The notes below the pieces were generated by a model that saw only the letters and a program-made list of their open reading frames with translations, ran no database searches and was not told the DNA's origin. From contig JAFEBA010000052.1 of assembly GCA_018266105.1 (NCBI GenBank), forward strand, positions 1 through 64,000: a stretch of 64,000 bases of DNA. The letters are read 5' to 3'. A program made the translations under genes and the position numbers. Of the stretch, positions 45,503-53,886 are shown piece after piece (position 1 is the stretch's first letter; every line of letters begins with the position of its first letter). Source of the stretch: a bacterium. Its GTDB lineage: Bacteria; Vulcanimicrobiota; Xenobia; Xenobiales; JADMJV01.

Positions 45503-48500
45503 TGGAGGGTCTCCTGGACGGACCGGAGCGCGAGCAGATTGCTGGCCAGTTCGGAAAGAATTTTCTGGTTGAGGCTTCGGCTGGTTCTGGAAAAACCCAC
45601 AGCCTGGTGGGTCGGCTGGTGGCTGGCATTCTGGCCGGGGCCTACGAAATCGAAAAGCTGGTTGCCGTCACCTTTACCCGCAAAGCGGCCGCCGAGCTAT
45701 CCGGGCGAATGCGCCTGGCGCTCCAAGCGGCTTGCCAGGGTCGAGATGCAAAGTCGGCTGAGCGGGCCCTGGCTCAGTTCGATAAGATGTTCATCGGCAC
45801 AGTGCACGGCTTCTGCTCGCGGCTGCTGCGCGAGTATCCTGTGCAGGCGGGAATCAGTCCAGTCTTCCAGGAGATGGAAGAGGATGAAGACCAACTTCTG
45901 CAGCGCCGGGTCTTGCGCACCCAGCTCGACGAGCCCAGCGGCCGCCGCCTGCTCCGACTGCTCAGGGAATTTGGTGCTGGGCCCGTTGAATTGCAGAGCG
46001 CGCTGGGCTGGATGACGGAATACGGTGAGCTCGATTACGTCACCGAAACGGTTGATCGGCCGGACCTGGAAACCGCCTGGCAGGAGGTGGATGCAATGGC
46101 CCACTTTCTCGGGGATCTGTTGCCCCCATGTGATGAGCGGCAGCCGACCTGCAAATTGCTGCTGGCCTCGCAGAGCCTGTTGCGACGGGTGAGATGGAGT
46201 GATCGGGCAACCCCGCGGGATCTGCTCAAGCTGCTGGAGGAATGGGAAACCGAGCCCGCTATTGTGATGAAGTATTGGGGAGCCAACCGGGCTGCCCAGA
46301 ATGAATTGTTGGATCGGGTGAAGGAGAGAGCTCAGCATTTTCGCGACCAGGTCGTGCTGGTGGAACTGTCTAGATGGCGCAGTTATCTTTACAGCCAGAT
46401 CGTTCCGTTTGTATTGCACACCCGCCAAGCCTGTGAGCAGGAGCGTAAGCTGAATGGCCTGGTTAACTTCAATGACCTGTTGCGCCTGACGTGCCGTTTG
46501 ATCCAGGAGCCTCGCGTCCGGCGAGACATTCAAGCACGATTGCAGCATCTGTGCGTGGACGAATTCCAAGACACCGACCCACTCCAGGCTCAGCTGTTTT
46601 TCCTGATCTGCGCGGACGACCCGGAGGAGCAGAACTGGTTGATGACCCGCCCCAGGCCCGGAAGTTTGTTTCTGGTAGGTGACCCGAAACAGTCCATTTA
46701 TCGTTTCCGGCGCGCCGACATTGAGACCTACAACCGTGCTCGTCAGATTATCCAAGAAACCGGCGGGCAGGTGGTTTCCCTGCGGACTTCTTTTCGCTCC
46801 GTCCCCGACCTGTGCAGTTGGACCAACCAGGTCTTCACGCAGCTTTTGCCCAGCAAACCCACCGTTCAGCAGGCAGGCTACGACACCATCCAGGCGTTGC
46901 CGGGCGAGGCAAAAGGCCGATGCGTGGAGCGGATGGTGCATAGCGGTATGCGCTATAGCGAGGTGGCCGCCGCGGAATGTCGGTTGTTGGCCGCCTGGGT
47001 CGCAAGAAAGCTCAAAGCCGGATATTTGCCCTCGGATTTTCTTCTTCTCACCGCCCGTAAAGCCGATCTTCGCCTTTATCAGCAGGCCTTTACGGATGCG
47101 CAAATTCCCTGCCAGGTCAGCGCCGAGCCCGCCCCTCTCAGTGCCCGTGGACGCGCCTTCCTTCGGCTCTTGCATGTGCTGGCTGACAGCCGGGACCGCG
47201 TGGCGTTGGTCGGTGTGCTGCGCGGGCCGCTTTTTGGTCATAGCGACGATGAGCTCTTTCAATCGTTCCATTTGAAGTCGAGCAATGAGGTCGACACCAG
47301 CTTACGCTTGATCGGGGAACTCCGTCTCCAGGTGCGCTATCTGCCCCCGGGTGCGGCCGCGAGCCTGGTTATGAGGCAGATGGGGCTGCACCTTAAGACC
47401 GACCTGGAGTTGGAGGGAATCGTCGACTATTTATGCGACCGTGGCCAGAAGGGGCTTACTTTGGGTCAGGGCTTGCGAGAGCTGCTTGAGGCCGAGGCAA
47501 TTGCTCTGCCGCCCAGCCCGGGCGGACATGAGGGCGTCCGCATCATGAATGTACACAAGGCCAAGGGGTTGGAAGCTCGAGTGGTGGTGCTGGCCTCACC
47601 CACCTCCGGGCTGCCGGCCAAGGCGGAACATAGTGTTACGAAGGGGCGCGGTTCTTTCTGCCTTTTTCGCAACCGCAGGCTACTGGCCCACCCGGCGAAC
47701 TGGAGTGAAATTGAGCAGCGCGAGATCGAGTTTGTGCAAGCCGAGCACCTGCGCTTGCTTTATGTGGCGGCCACTCGGGCGCGAGAGTGTTTGGTGGTGA
47801 GTCAGTGGGCTGGGAATCACGCCTCAGCCTTGCGACCCTGGGTGGCGCTAGACCCATTCCTTGCGGACCTGGAACCCCTGGAGTTGAAGGAGGCGGCCCC
47901 TGCGGACATCGGGTTGTCCACCCAGAGCCTGGAAAGCATTTTGTCACAGGAGGAGCAGCGAGCCACACAATTGGCGGAATGCGCCAGGCCTGGCTGGCGA
48001 CGCCAGTCAGTGACGGCGAATAACCACACGCCTGGTCTGCACGCCTCTCCTGGCCTCTCTGACGAGCCCGTTGGAGGGACGGGCTGGGGCGACCTCATTC
48101 ACCGCCTGCTGGAGCAGTTGGTGCTCAGACCGTCGCTCACTCGGGAGCAGTTAGCCAGCCTGGCCCGCTGGTTCACCTATGATACGCCGGAGTTGGCCGA
48201 GCATCTTGACACGGCGCTGGATACTCTCGAGAAGATTCGTGGCTCGGAGTTTTGGGGGCGAGTGCTGGCCGCCAAGCAGAGGCTGGTGGAGGTCCCCTTC
48301 GGAAAACGGGCGGGCAACGATTTGCTGTTTGGGACCATCGACCTTGCTTTGGAGCAGGCGGAGAGCTGGGATATCGTTGACTACAAGACCGATCGCAAGA
48401 ACCTGGATCAGATCATCGCTCATTATGCCGGCCAGGTGGCTCTCTATGCGCGGAGTTGGAAAGACATCACCGCCCAGGACGTCGGATATGCTGGAATCTA

Positions 48501-48540
48501 TTCGGTCCGGGAGTCGAAGCTCAGCGAAGATTTGCGGTAG
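45502..48540 (+). CDS. AddA/UvrD-like helicase-nuclease subunit
   Basis: The ATG at 45502 overlaps the previous stop. The 1012-residue protein is an SF1 helicase of the RecB/AddA branch: Walker A ASAGSGKT at residues 25-32, VAVTFTRKAAAELSGRMR (motif Ia), DEFQDTDPLQAQLF at 353 (motif II), VGDPKQSIYRFRRAD (motif III) and MNVHKAKGLEA (motif V). The C-terminus carries a PD-(D/E)XK nuclease with IVDYKTDRK (D960, K962) and QVALYARSW. With the AddB-like partner it should form a helicase-nuclease. It is the last gene before a series of strong hairpins. Confidence 0.88.
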   Translation: MEGLLDGPEREQIAGQFGKNFLVEASAGSGKTHSLVGRLVAGILAGAYEIEKLVAVTFTRKAAAELSGRMRLALQAACQGRDAKSAERALAQFDKMFIGTVHGFCSRLLREYPVQAGISPVFQEMEEDEDQLLQRRVLRTQLDEPSGRRLLRLLREFGAGPVELQSALGWMTEYGELDYVTETVDRPDLETAWQEVDAMAHFLGDLLPPCDERQPTCKLLLASQSLLRRVRWSDRATPRDLLKLLEEWETEPAIVMKYWGANRAAQNELLDRVKERAQHFRDQVVLVELSRWRSYLYSQIVPFVLHTRQACEQERKLNGLVNFNDLLRLTCRLIQEPRVRRDIQARLQHLCVDEFQDTDPLQAQLFFLICADDPEEQNWLMTRPRPGSLFLVGDPKQSIYRFRRADIETYNRARQIIQETGGQVVSLRTSFRSVPDLCSWTNQVFTQLLPSKPTVQQAGYDTIQALPGEAKGRCVERMVHSGMRYSEVAAAECRLLAAWVARKLKAGYLPSDFLLLTARKADLRLYQQAFTDAQIPCQVSAEPAPLSARGRAFLRLLHVLADSRDRVALVGVLRGPLFGHSDDELFQSFHLKSSNEVDTSLRLIGELRLQVRYLPPGAAASLVMRQMGLHLKTDLELEGIVDYLCDRGQKGLTLGQGLRELLEAEAIALPPSPGGHEGVRIMNVHKAKGLEARVVVLASPTSGLPAKAEHSVTKGRGSFCLFRNRRLLAHPANWSEIEQREIEFVQAEHLRLLYVAATRARECLVVSQWAGNHASALRPWVALDPFLADLEPLELKEAAPADIGLSTQSLESILSQEEQRATQLAECARPGWRRQSVTANNHTPGLHASPGLSDEPVGGTGWGDLIHRLLEQLVLRPSLTREQLASLARWFTYDTPELAEHLDTALDTLEKIRGSEFWGRVLAAKQRLVEVPFGKRAGNDLLFGTIDLALEQAESWDIVDYKTDRKNLDQIIAHYAGQVALYARSWKDITAQDVGYAGIYSVRESKLSEDLR

Positions 48541-48582
48541 GGTTCGCTTCTTGATCGGGAGCCACTCTCGATCAAGTCGGCG

Positions 48583-48862
48583 GACAGCTTGGAAAGGTCC
48601 CGGCGGAAGCCGGGTGCCGAGCGCGAGGGGTTAGTGCCGGGACCTTCCCAACCTGCCCACCGAGAAGGAGCTGATGGACAGCTTGAAAGTCTCCGAATCA
48701 GGCTGGGTGCCGAGCTCGAAGGCAGGGTGCCGGAGACTTTCAACCTGCCCACAGCCTCGACGACGGCGACGAGGCTAAAGATTTAAAGGAGAGGGCGGGG
48801 CTTCGCCCCGCCGGGAGCAACCAGGGGCCCGGCTGCGCCGGACCCCTGGAACAAGGGTTAGC
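48583..48862 (+). repeat. Left arm of a ~275-bp imperfect inverted repeat flanking the integrase cassette
   Basis: This arm pairs in inverted orientation with 51031-51303. It contains two hairpin units of about 80-90 bases. Unit 1 has stem GGAAAGGTCCCGGC (48591-48604) with GCCGGGACCTTCC (48636-48648). Unit 2 has TTGAAAGTCTCCG (48683-48695) with CGGAGACTTTCAA (48731-48743). Both share loop core GGGTGCCGAGC and tail CAACCTGCCCAC. Next come a GGCGGGGC/GCCCCGCC hairpin (48794-48812) and CCAGGGG.../...CCCCTGG (48821-48849). The hairpins may also terminate the BREX/AddAB transcript, though no T run is seen. Positions 48541-48881 contain no gene. Confidence 0.8.
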
Positions 48863-48881
48863 TTACCCCGAAGGATTTTGC

Positions 48882-49142
48882 TCAGGCTTCCGCGGCTTCT
48901 TCCGACTTGCCCGATAGGGGCAGCGATGAGCTGCCAGAGGTCAGATCCCTTCTGACCAGTTGCTCGAGGTAGGCCCGTGGGCCCTCAGGCCGGCTGGTCA
49001 CGTGTTCGTATACGTCGACGTCGACACGAACCACAAGCTGTGGAGCCCCACGGCGGTTTTCTCGTTTTGGATATACACGGGGACGACCAGGCCCCTTCTT
49101 GCTCTCTTCTTCCAAAACAACCTCACAAATAAGTGGTTTCAC
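48882..49142 (-). CDS. Small basic protein with AT-hook-like motif
   Basis: The 86-residue protein reads MKPLICEVVLEEESKKGPGRPRVYPKRENRRG. GRPR flanked by basic residues resembles an AT-hook that binds the DNA minor groove. It is followed by LVVRVDVDVYEHVTSRPEGPRAYLEQLVRRDL, a strand-helix-helix pattern reminiscent of ribbon-helix-helix proteins. The C-terminus is serine- and glutamate-rich. It is divergent from the SWIM-protein gene and lies just inside the left inverted repeat, so it may regulate or assist the recombinase cassette. The family is not known to me. Confidence 0.55.
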   Translation of the reverse strand: MKPLICEVVLEEESKKGPGRPRVYPKRENRRGAPQLVVRVDVDVYEHVTSRPEGPRAYLEQLVRRDLTSGSSSLPLSGKSEEAAEA

Positions 49143-49342
49143 ATATTGCCAAATGTGCTTTCACATACTATAATCGTTGTATCCCCCCGGAGCAAGTGAC
49201 AGACCGCTCCAGGGTTCTCTGGCCAATCCTTTTCAGGGCTTAACTCAGCCCCTGGCATTCTGGCCGTTTCCAGCATCAACGATGAGCAGACCTGGCCCTG
49301 GCTTTGTGCTGCCAAAATCACGAACAAGGAGAAACCCACCTC

Positions 49343-49645
49343 ATGAACCGTAAGTATATCTCTGAAAAAGCCGACCGGCTCCACAAAAACTGCCGTGTTA
49401 TCTTGCTGAGCAACGTCAAAGCTCTGGTGATCGGCGACCACGATACCTATGACGTGATCAAGCTGAGCTATCGCTGGAGCTGCAACTGCCAGTGGGGTCG
49501 ATTCAAAAGCCACTGGACGGACTGCTCGCACGTGGTGGCAGTGCGCAAGGCGCTACAGGATCCAGCCAGCCAGGCCCCGGTCGCTCGCCTGGCCGAGATC
49601 ATTCACGATGCTCTACATTCGCCCAACGGACGGAGGAGCGCCTAG
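49343..49645 (+). CDS. Small SWIM-type zinc-finger protein
   Basis: From the ATG at 49343 the 100-residue protein contains Cys47-x-Cys49, then Cys61-x-His63 eleven residues later (WSCNCQWGRFKSHWTDCSHVVAV), the CxC...CxH signature of SWIM zinc fingers. SWIM domains bind DNA or proteins and occur in transposase-like and SWI2/SNF2 proteins; here the domain stands almost alone. The gene precedes an excisionase-like HTH gene by two bases and the integrase gene, so it may be an accessory factor of the element. AAGGAG lies 11 bases before the ATG. Confidence 0.65.
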   Translation: MNRKYISEKADRLHKNCRVILLSNVKALVIGDHDTYDVIKLSYRWSCNCQWGRFKSHWTDCSHVVAVRKALQDPASQAPVARLAEIIHDALHSPNGRRSA

Positions 49646-49647
49646 CC

Positions 49648-49839
49648 ATGAAATTCTACACAGTTCTTGAAATCGCAGAGAACATCAAGCTTTCCCCCGA
49701 CCGCGTCTACGAGGCGATTCGTCACGGTTTGCTCCCCAGCGTGCACATCGGCCGACAGGTCCGCATCGAGGAACAAGCTTTCCACGAGTGGGTCCGCCAG
49801 GGCGGCACCCGCCTCTCTGCACACAACCGCGCCAGCTAG
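49648..49839 (+). CDS. Excisionase-like helix-turn-helix protein
   Basis: The 63-residue protein (YTVLEIAENIKLSPDRVYEAIRHGLLPSVHIGRQVRIEEQAFHEWVRQGG) is a MerR-like/excisionase-family winged helix. Such proteins bend att-site DNA and set the direction of tyrosine recombinases. It stands two bases after the SWIM gene and 48 bases before the integrase gene, in the same direction, which supports an Xis role. Confidence 0.8.
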   Translation: MKFYTVLEIAENIKLSPDRVYEAIRHGLLPSVHIGRQVRIEEQAFHEWVRQGGTRLSAHNRAS

Positions 49840-49887
49840 AACTAACGGGGCTGAACGCCCCTGCTATTTGAAGAAGGGAACAAGAGT

Positions 49888-51009
49888 ATGGCAGGACAAA
49901 TTATCAAACGCTCGGAGCGCACCTGGATTGTGCGGGTCTTTTTGGGACGAGACCCGCGCACGGGCAAGCGAAAGTATTTAAACAAAACGGTGCACGGCAC
50001 CAAGAAGGACGCGCAGGCCTACTTGAATGGCGTTCTTCGCGACCAGGATTTAGGCCGTTTTGTTGAGCCGACCAAGTTGCGACTGGATGCCTTCCTGGCG
50101 CGCTGGCTCGAGGAAGTGGCTCGACCAAAGCTGCGCGAAAGCACCTTCAACGGGTATTCTGACGTGGTGCGTCTCTACGTGCGCGACTCGATCGGCAGTC
50201 AGTTGCTGAGTGAGCTGACGCCGTTCAAGCTGCAATCCTATTATGCCAAGTTGAGCGAGCAGAAAGTGGGCATCGCCTCCGTCAAGAAGTTGCACGTGGT
50301 GTTGACCTCCAGTCTCGATCAGGCCCTGCACTGGGGATTGCTGGCCAGCAATCCGGCCAAGAGCGTGAAAGTGGCCAAGGTCCGGTCGGGATTGCGCGAG
50401 GACAAGGTGAGGGTTCTGAACCCGGAGGAGGCCAAGCGCTTCCTGGAGGCTGCTCAAGACCAGCACCACGGCCTGGCGCTCATCCTGGCCCTGTCGACTG
50501 GAATGCGTCCGGGAGAATACCTGGCCTTGCTGTGGAAGGATATCGACCTCGAGAATGGCCGCCTGGTGGTCCAGCGCTCGCTTTACCGTGTGCGCAAGGG
50601 CGGCTGGCGCTTTGAGCCGCCCAAGACCAAGGGCAGCCACCGCACCGTCACCCTGCCTGCTGGCCTGGTGGACCTGTTGCGCGAGCATCAGGCGACACAG
50701 CCCGAAGTCGGCCCTGAAATGCCCGATCTGGTTTTTCGGACCTACACGGGGCAGCCGGTGAATGCAATTAATCTGCGTCGTCATGCCTTAAAAAGAACGC
50801 TTCAGAATGCTCAATTGGACCCCCGGCTGCATTTGTATTCGTTGCGACACAGCCACGCAACTTTGCTATTACAGGCCGGTGTCAATCCCAAAATTGTCGC
50901 GGAAAGGCTTGGCCACTGTAGTGTACACTTAACTTTGGATGTCTATAGTCACGTCATTCCGAGCATGCAGCAAGAGGTCGCGAATAAGGTCGACGGGTTG
51001 CTCTTTTGA
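49888..51009 (+). CDS. Tyrosine-type integrase/recombinase
   Basis: The 373-residue protein has an N-terminal arm-binding part (IIKRSERTWIVRVFLGRDPRTGKRKY), a SAM-like core-binding domain (LDAFLARWLEEVARPKLRESTFNGY) and a catalytic domain. Arg207 is in STGMRPGEYLALLW and Arg320 in LYSLRHSHATLLL, where the first His of H-x-x-R is replaced by Tyr as in many phage-like integrases. LGHCSVHLTLDVYSHV carries the nucleophile Tyr353. All key residues are present, so the enzyme looks active. It lies between the two arms of a large inverted repeat and next to an excisionase-like gene. Confidence 0.93.
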   Translation: MAGQIIKRSERTWIVRVFLGRDPRTGKRKYLNKTVHGTKKDAQAYLNGVLRDQDLGRFVEPTKLRLDAFLARWLEEVARPKLRESTFNGYSDVVRLYVRDSIGSQLLSELTPFKLQSYYAKLSEQKVGIASVKKLHVVLTSSLDQALHWGLLASNPAKSVKVAKVRSGLREDKVRVLNPEEAKRFLEAAQDQHHGLALILALSTGMRPGEYLALLWKDIDLENGRLVVQRSLYRVRKGGWRFEPPKTKGSHRTVTLPAGLVDLLREHQATQPEVGPEMPDLVFRTYTGQPVNAINLRRHALKRTLQNAQLDPRLHLYSLRHSHATLLLQAGVNPKIVAERLGHCSVHLTLDVYSHVIPSMQQEVANKVDGLLF

Positions 51010-51030
51010 GGCAAAAATTCTTGCGCCTGA

Positions 51031-51303
51031 GCTAATCTTTGTTCCAGGGGCCCGGCACAGCCGGGCCCCTGGTTGCTAACCCCCCAATAAAAAATAGATC
51101 TTTCAGCAACTCGCCGCCGTCGCGCTGTGGGCAGGTTGAAAGGCTTCGGCACTAAGCCTTCGAGCTCGGCACCCAGCCTTGTTCGAAGCCTTTCAAGCTG
51201 TCCATCAGCTTTCTCTCCGGTGGGCAGGTTGGGAAGGTCCCGGCACTAACCCTCCGCGCTCGGCACCCGGCTTCCGCCGGGACCTTTCCAACCTGCCCAC
51301 CGA
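51031..51303 (-). repeat. Right arm of the ~275-bp inverted repeat
   Basis: Read on the minus strand it follows the left arm in order. It has hairpin GGAAGGTCCCGGC (51232-51244) with GCCGGGACCTTTCC (51276-51289), then TTGAAAGGCTTCG (51136-51148) with CGAAGCCTTTCAA (51184-51196), then the perfect hairpin CCAGGGGCCCGGC/GCCGGGCCCCTGG (51044-51072). The second unit differs from its left counterpart at two stem positions, and in each arm the pairing partner has changed as well, so the stem is conserved. Positions 51010-51364 contain no gene; this arm forms the leader of the DUF262 gene. Confidence 0.8.
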
Positions 51304-51364
51304 AATCTTCGCCAGGAGGCTGCGCGTCAATGGCCAATCTTTGCCGACCAAGCAAGGAGGCGTA

Positions 51365-53653
51365 GTGTCCGCGAAATTCTCACATATTTCTTTCCCGATC
51401 AGCACCTTGCTTGGCCAAATAAAGTCTGGCCAGATAGCGCTGCCAGAACTTCAGCGCCCCTTTGTTTGGGACCGGGCGCAGGTTCGAGACTTGTTGGATA
51501 GTCTTTATCGCGGCTATCCGGCTGGCTATTTTCTTCTCTGGCAGGCCCACCCTGAAGCAAAGTTCGTAACGATTTCCGGCAATACGCAGGCCGCTCCGAG
51601 TCTGCTCGTGGTGGATGGCCAACAGCGCTTGACCTCGCTCTACGCGGTTTTCCTGGGGGAGAGCGTCTACAATGAACGGTTTACTCGAGAGCACATTCGA
51701 ATTGCTTTCAACCCGCGTAGCGAAAGATTTGAAGTCGCCAATACGATCATTTCCAATGACCCCGAGTGGATAGCGGACATCTCTACCCTCCTGAAATCAC
51801 CCAACAATAGCTTTGCCTTCATCAACGCATACCTGGACAAGCTCCGCCAGAGCCGGGGCGAGACCGTGACCGTCGAACAAGCGAACCAGCTGGCCTTCAA
51901 CCTGCAGAGACTGGCGGGGCTGACTGAATATCCCTTCAACGCAATTCAGTTGTCGCACGACTTGCCAGTCGAGGAAGTCAGCGAGATTTTTGTTCGGGTC
52001 AACTCGAAGGGCACTCAGCTTAGCCAGGCAAACTTCATTTTGACGTTGATGTCAGTCTTCTGGGACGAGGGGCGAAAGGAGCTGGAGGCCTTCTGCCGCG
52101 AGGCCAGGGAAGGGGCAAAGAACCCCACTTCCAAGAACCCCTTCATTGAGCCGTCCCCGGATCAGTTACTTCGGGTTGCGATTGGACTTGGTCACCGCCG
52201 CGCAGCTCTGAAGTATGTTTACGAATTGTTGCGGGGCAAGGATCTGGCCACCAAAGAGGTTACCGACGCCAATCGGGATAAGAATTTTGCGATTCTGGCT
52301 GAAGCTCAGGCGAAAGTACTGGATCTCACCAATTGGTGGGAGTTCCTTAAGGCGATCCAGGAAGCGGGCTACCTCAACTCCAGTATGTTGATGTCCAAGA
52401 ATAGCCTGATTTACAGCTACCTCGTTTTCCTGGTGGGCAGGTGCCGCCATGGGATAGATTGGAAGATTCTTCGGAACGCCATTGCTCGCTGGTTCTTTGT
52501 TGCTGCCTTAACCTCCCGGTACACCAACTCGCCAGAGTCCCGAGTTGAGAAGGACCTCAGACTGTTTGAGGGAGCGCAAACCGGCGAGGAATTCTTGGCT
52601 ACGCTTGAAGCGCAAATTCAACTGGCTGTCCCAGCGGATTTCTGGACCCACACTCTGCCAAGCTTGCTGAATTGGTCTGGAGTCAACATCCCGGCGCTGT
52701 ACGCTTATTTCGCTGCGCTTAACGTGTTGGACGCGAAGGCGCTTTTTTCTACTTTCCCAATGCATCGACTTCTGGAGGGTGGTATAAGCGGCCGTAGGTC
52801 GGCTGTCGAACGACATCACCTATTCCCAAGAAAGTTTCTGGAGGCAAGCGGCATCAAATCCCGCACCCAGATCAACCAGGTCGCCAACTTTGCGATGATC
52901 GAATGGCCCGATAATCTTCGAATTGGCGCAAAGTCTCCCGCCGTCTATTTTCCCCCCATGTTTGATCAGCATGTTACGGCCGGTGAGGCTGAGCAGTTTC
53001 GTTTCTGGCACGCGCTGCCCGAGGGTTGGGAAGAGATGGACTACTTCGAGTTCCTGGAGTTGCGGCGCAAGCGTATGGCGGAAGTGGTTAAAGCCGGTTT
53101 TGAGAAGTTGAGCACCGGGCGCAATTTGACCCCCAAAGCAAAGGCTGTGGAGGACAAACTCCCTACTGTGGCTCAGCTGATCGCAGCAGGCGAAAGCCTG
53201 ACTGTGGAGTTCAAATCCTCGCTTTATGCCACCTACGTGGATGGTGTGCCGGAAAAAGTTATTATCGGGTCGGTGCTCAAGACCATTGCGGCGATGTTGA
53301 ACACGGATGGGGGGACCCTGGTGATCGGCGTGGCAGATGATGGCACAATTCTGGGGCTAGAGAAAGACTATCAGTTGAAGAAAATGGACGCTGACAAGTT
53401 CGAGAACGCGCTGATGACGACTCTGATGCAGTCGATCGATTCCGTTTCCGCCCATCTGTGCAAAGTTCGCTTCGAGAACTTAGACGGCAAGGAGGTTGCC
53501 CTGGTCGATGTGCGCCCTTCTCCGAAGCCTGTCTATGCCGACACCGACAAGGGGAAGGCACGCTTCTTTACGCGCCTGGGGAATACGACGCGCGATCTGG
53601 AAACTTCTGACGCAGTCGCTTACATTTCTCGCCGCTGGGGTTTGCAGGCGTAA
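51365..53653 (+). CDS. DUF262 (GmrSD-like) - HNH-like - AlbA_2/Schlafen-like fusion protein
   Basis: A GTG at 51365 with AAGGAGG five bases upstream fixes the start; the product has 762 residues. Residues 15-60 carry ALPELQRPFVWDRAQVRDLLDSLYRGYPAGYFLLW. VVDGQQRLTSLYAVF has D84, and FVRVNSKGTQLSQANF completes the ParB-like DUF262 NTPase pattern of GmrS. RHHLFPRKFL with H484 and H485, then an Asn-rich stretch, is the HNH-like GmrD part. Residues 600-762 form an AlbA_2/Schlafen-type domain (VEFKSSL with E615 and K617; LNTDGGTLVIGVADDGTILGL). GmrSD cuts modified phage DNA; a third nucleic-acid-binding domain on the same chain is less usual. It is probably a defence gene. Confidence 0.85.
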   Translation: MSAKFSHISFPISTLLGQIKSGQIALPELQRPFVWDRAQVRDLLDSLYRGYPAGYFLLWQAHPEAKFVTISGNTQAAPSLLVVDGQQRLTSLYAVFLGESVYNERFTREHIRIAFNPRSERFEVANTIISNDPEWIADISTLLKSPNNSFAFINAYLDKLRQSRGETVTVEQANQLAFNLQRLAGLTEYPFNAIQLSHDLPVEEVSEIFVRVNSKGTQLSQANFILTLMSVFWDEGRKELEAFCREAREGAKNPTSKNPFIEPSPDQLLRVAIGLGHRRAALKYVYELLRGKDLATKEVTDANRDKNFAILAEAQAKVLDLTNWWEFLKAIQEAGYLNSSMLMSKNSLIYSYLVFLVGRCRHGIDWKILRNAIARWFFVAALTSRYTNSPESRVEKDLRLFEGAQTGEEFLATLEAQIQLAVPADFWTHTLPSLLNWSGVNIPALYAYFAALNVLDAKALFSTFPMHRLLEGGISGRRSAVERHHLFPRKFLEASGIKSRTQINQVANFAMIEWPDNLRIGAKSPAVYFPPMFDQHVTAGEAEQFRFWHALPEGWEEMDYFEFLELRRKRMAEVVKAGFEKLSTGRNLTPKAKAVEDKLPTVAQLIAAGESLTVEFKSSLYATYVDGVPEKVIIGSVLKTIAAMLNTDGGTLVIGVADDGTILGLEKDYQLKKMDADKFENALMTTLMQSIDSVSAHLCKVRFENLDGKEVALVDVRPSPKPVYADTDKGKARFFTRLGNTTRDLETSDAVAYISRRWGLQA

Positions 53654-53767
53654 AGGGGAATTGGGGGCACCGACTCTGGAGGGGGCGCACCAGGGAGGTG
53701 ACCCTGAAAAGTGACAGCGGTGCTGACACTTTTGGCGGGCCCCGGGTGGCTCGCCTGAGTAAAAAGT

Positions 53768-53791
53768 AGTGTGCCAAAAGTGTGCCAACTC
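53768..53791 (+). repeat. Tandem TGTGCC motif, right copy
   Basis: AGTGTGCC-AAA-AGTGTGCC-AACTC matches 160-183 at 22 of 24 positions in the same orientation. It lies 115 bases after the DUF262 fusion gene. With the left copy it would bound a 53.6-kb segment carrying both BREX halves and the integrase. A third, inverted copy lies 240 bases downstream. Confidence 0.45.
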
Positions 53792-53886
53792 GCCTCAGGC
53801 ACCCCGATCTGAGCCCAACTCAGGCTGAGGCGGATCTGCAAGAAAGCCCGTAACAGAGCCACTTTGAACACCCAGGCCCAACTGGG

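Noticed and set aside
48583..51303. Repeat units as a CRISPR array
   Set aside because: There are only two units per side, each is itself a hairpin, the spacing is irregular and no cas genes are present.
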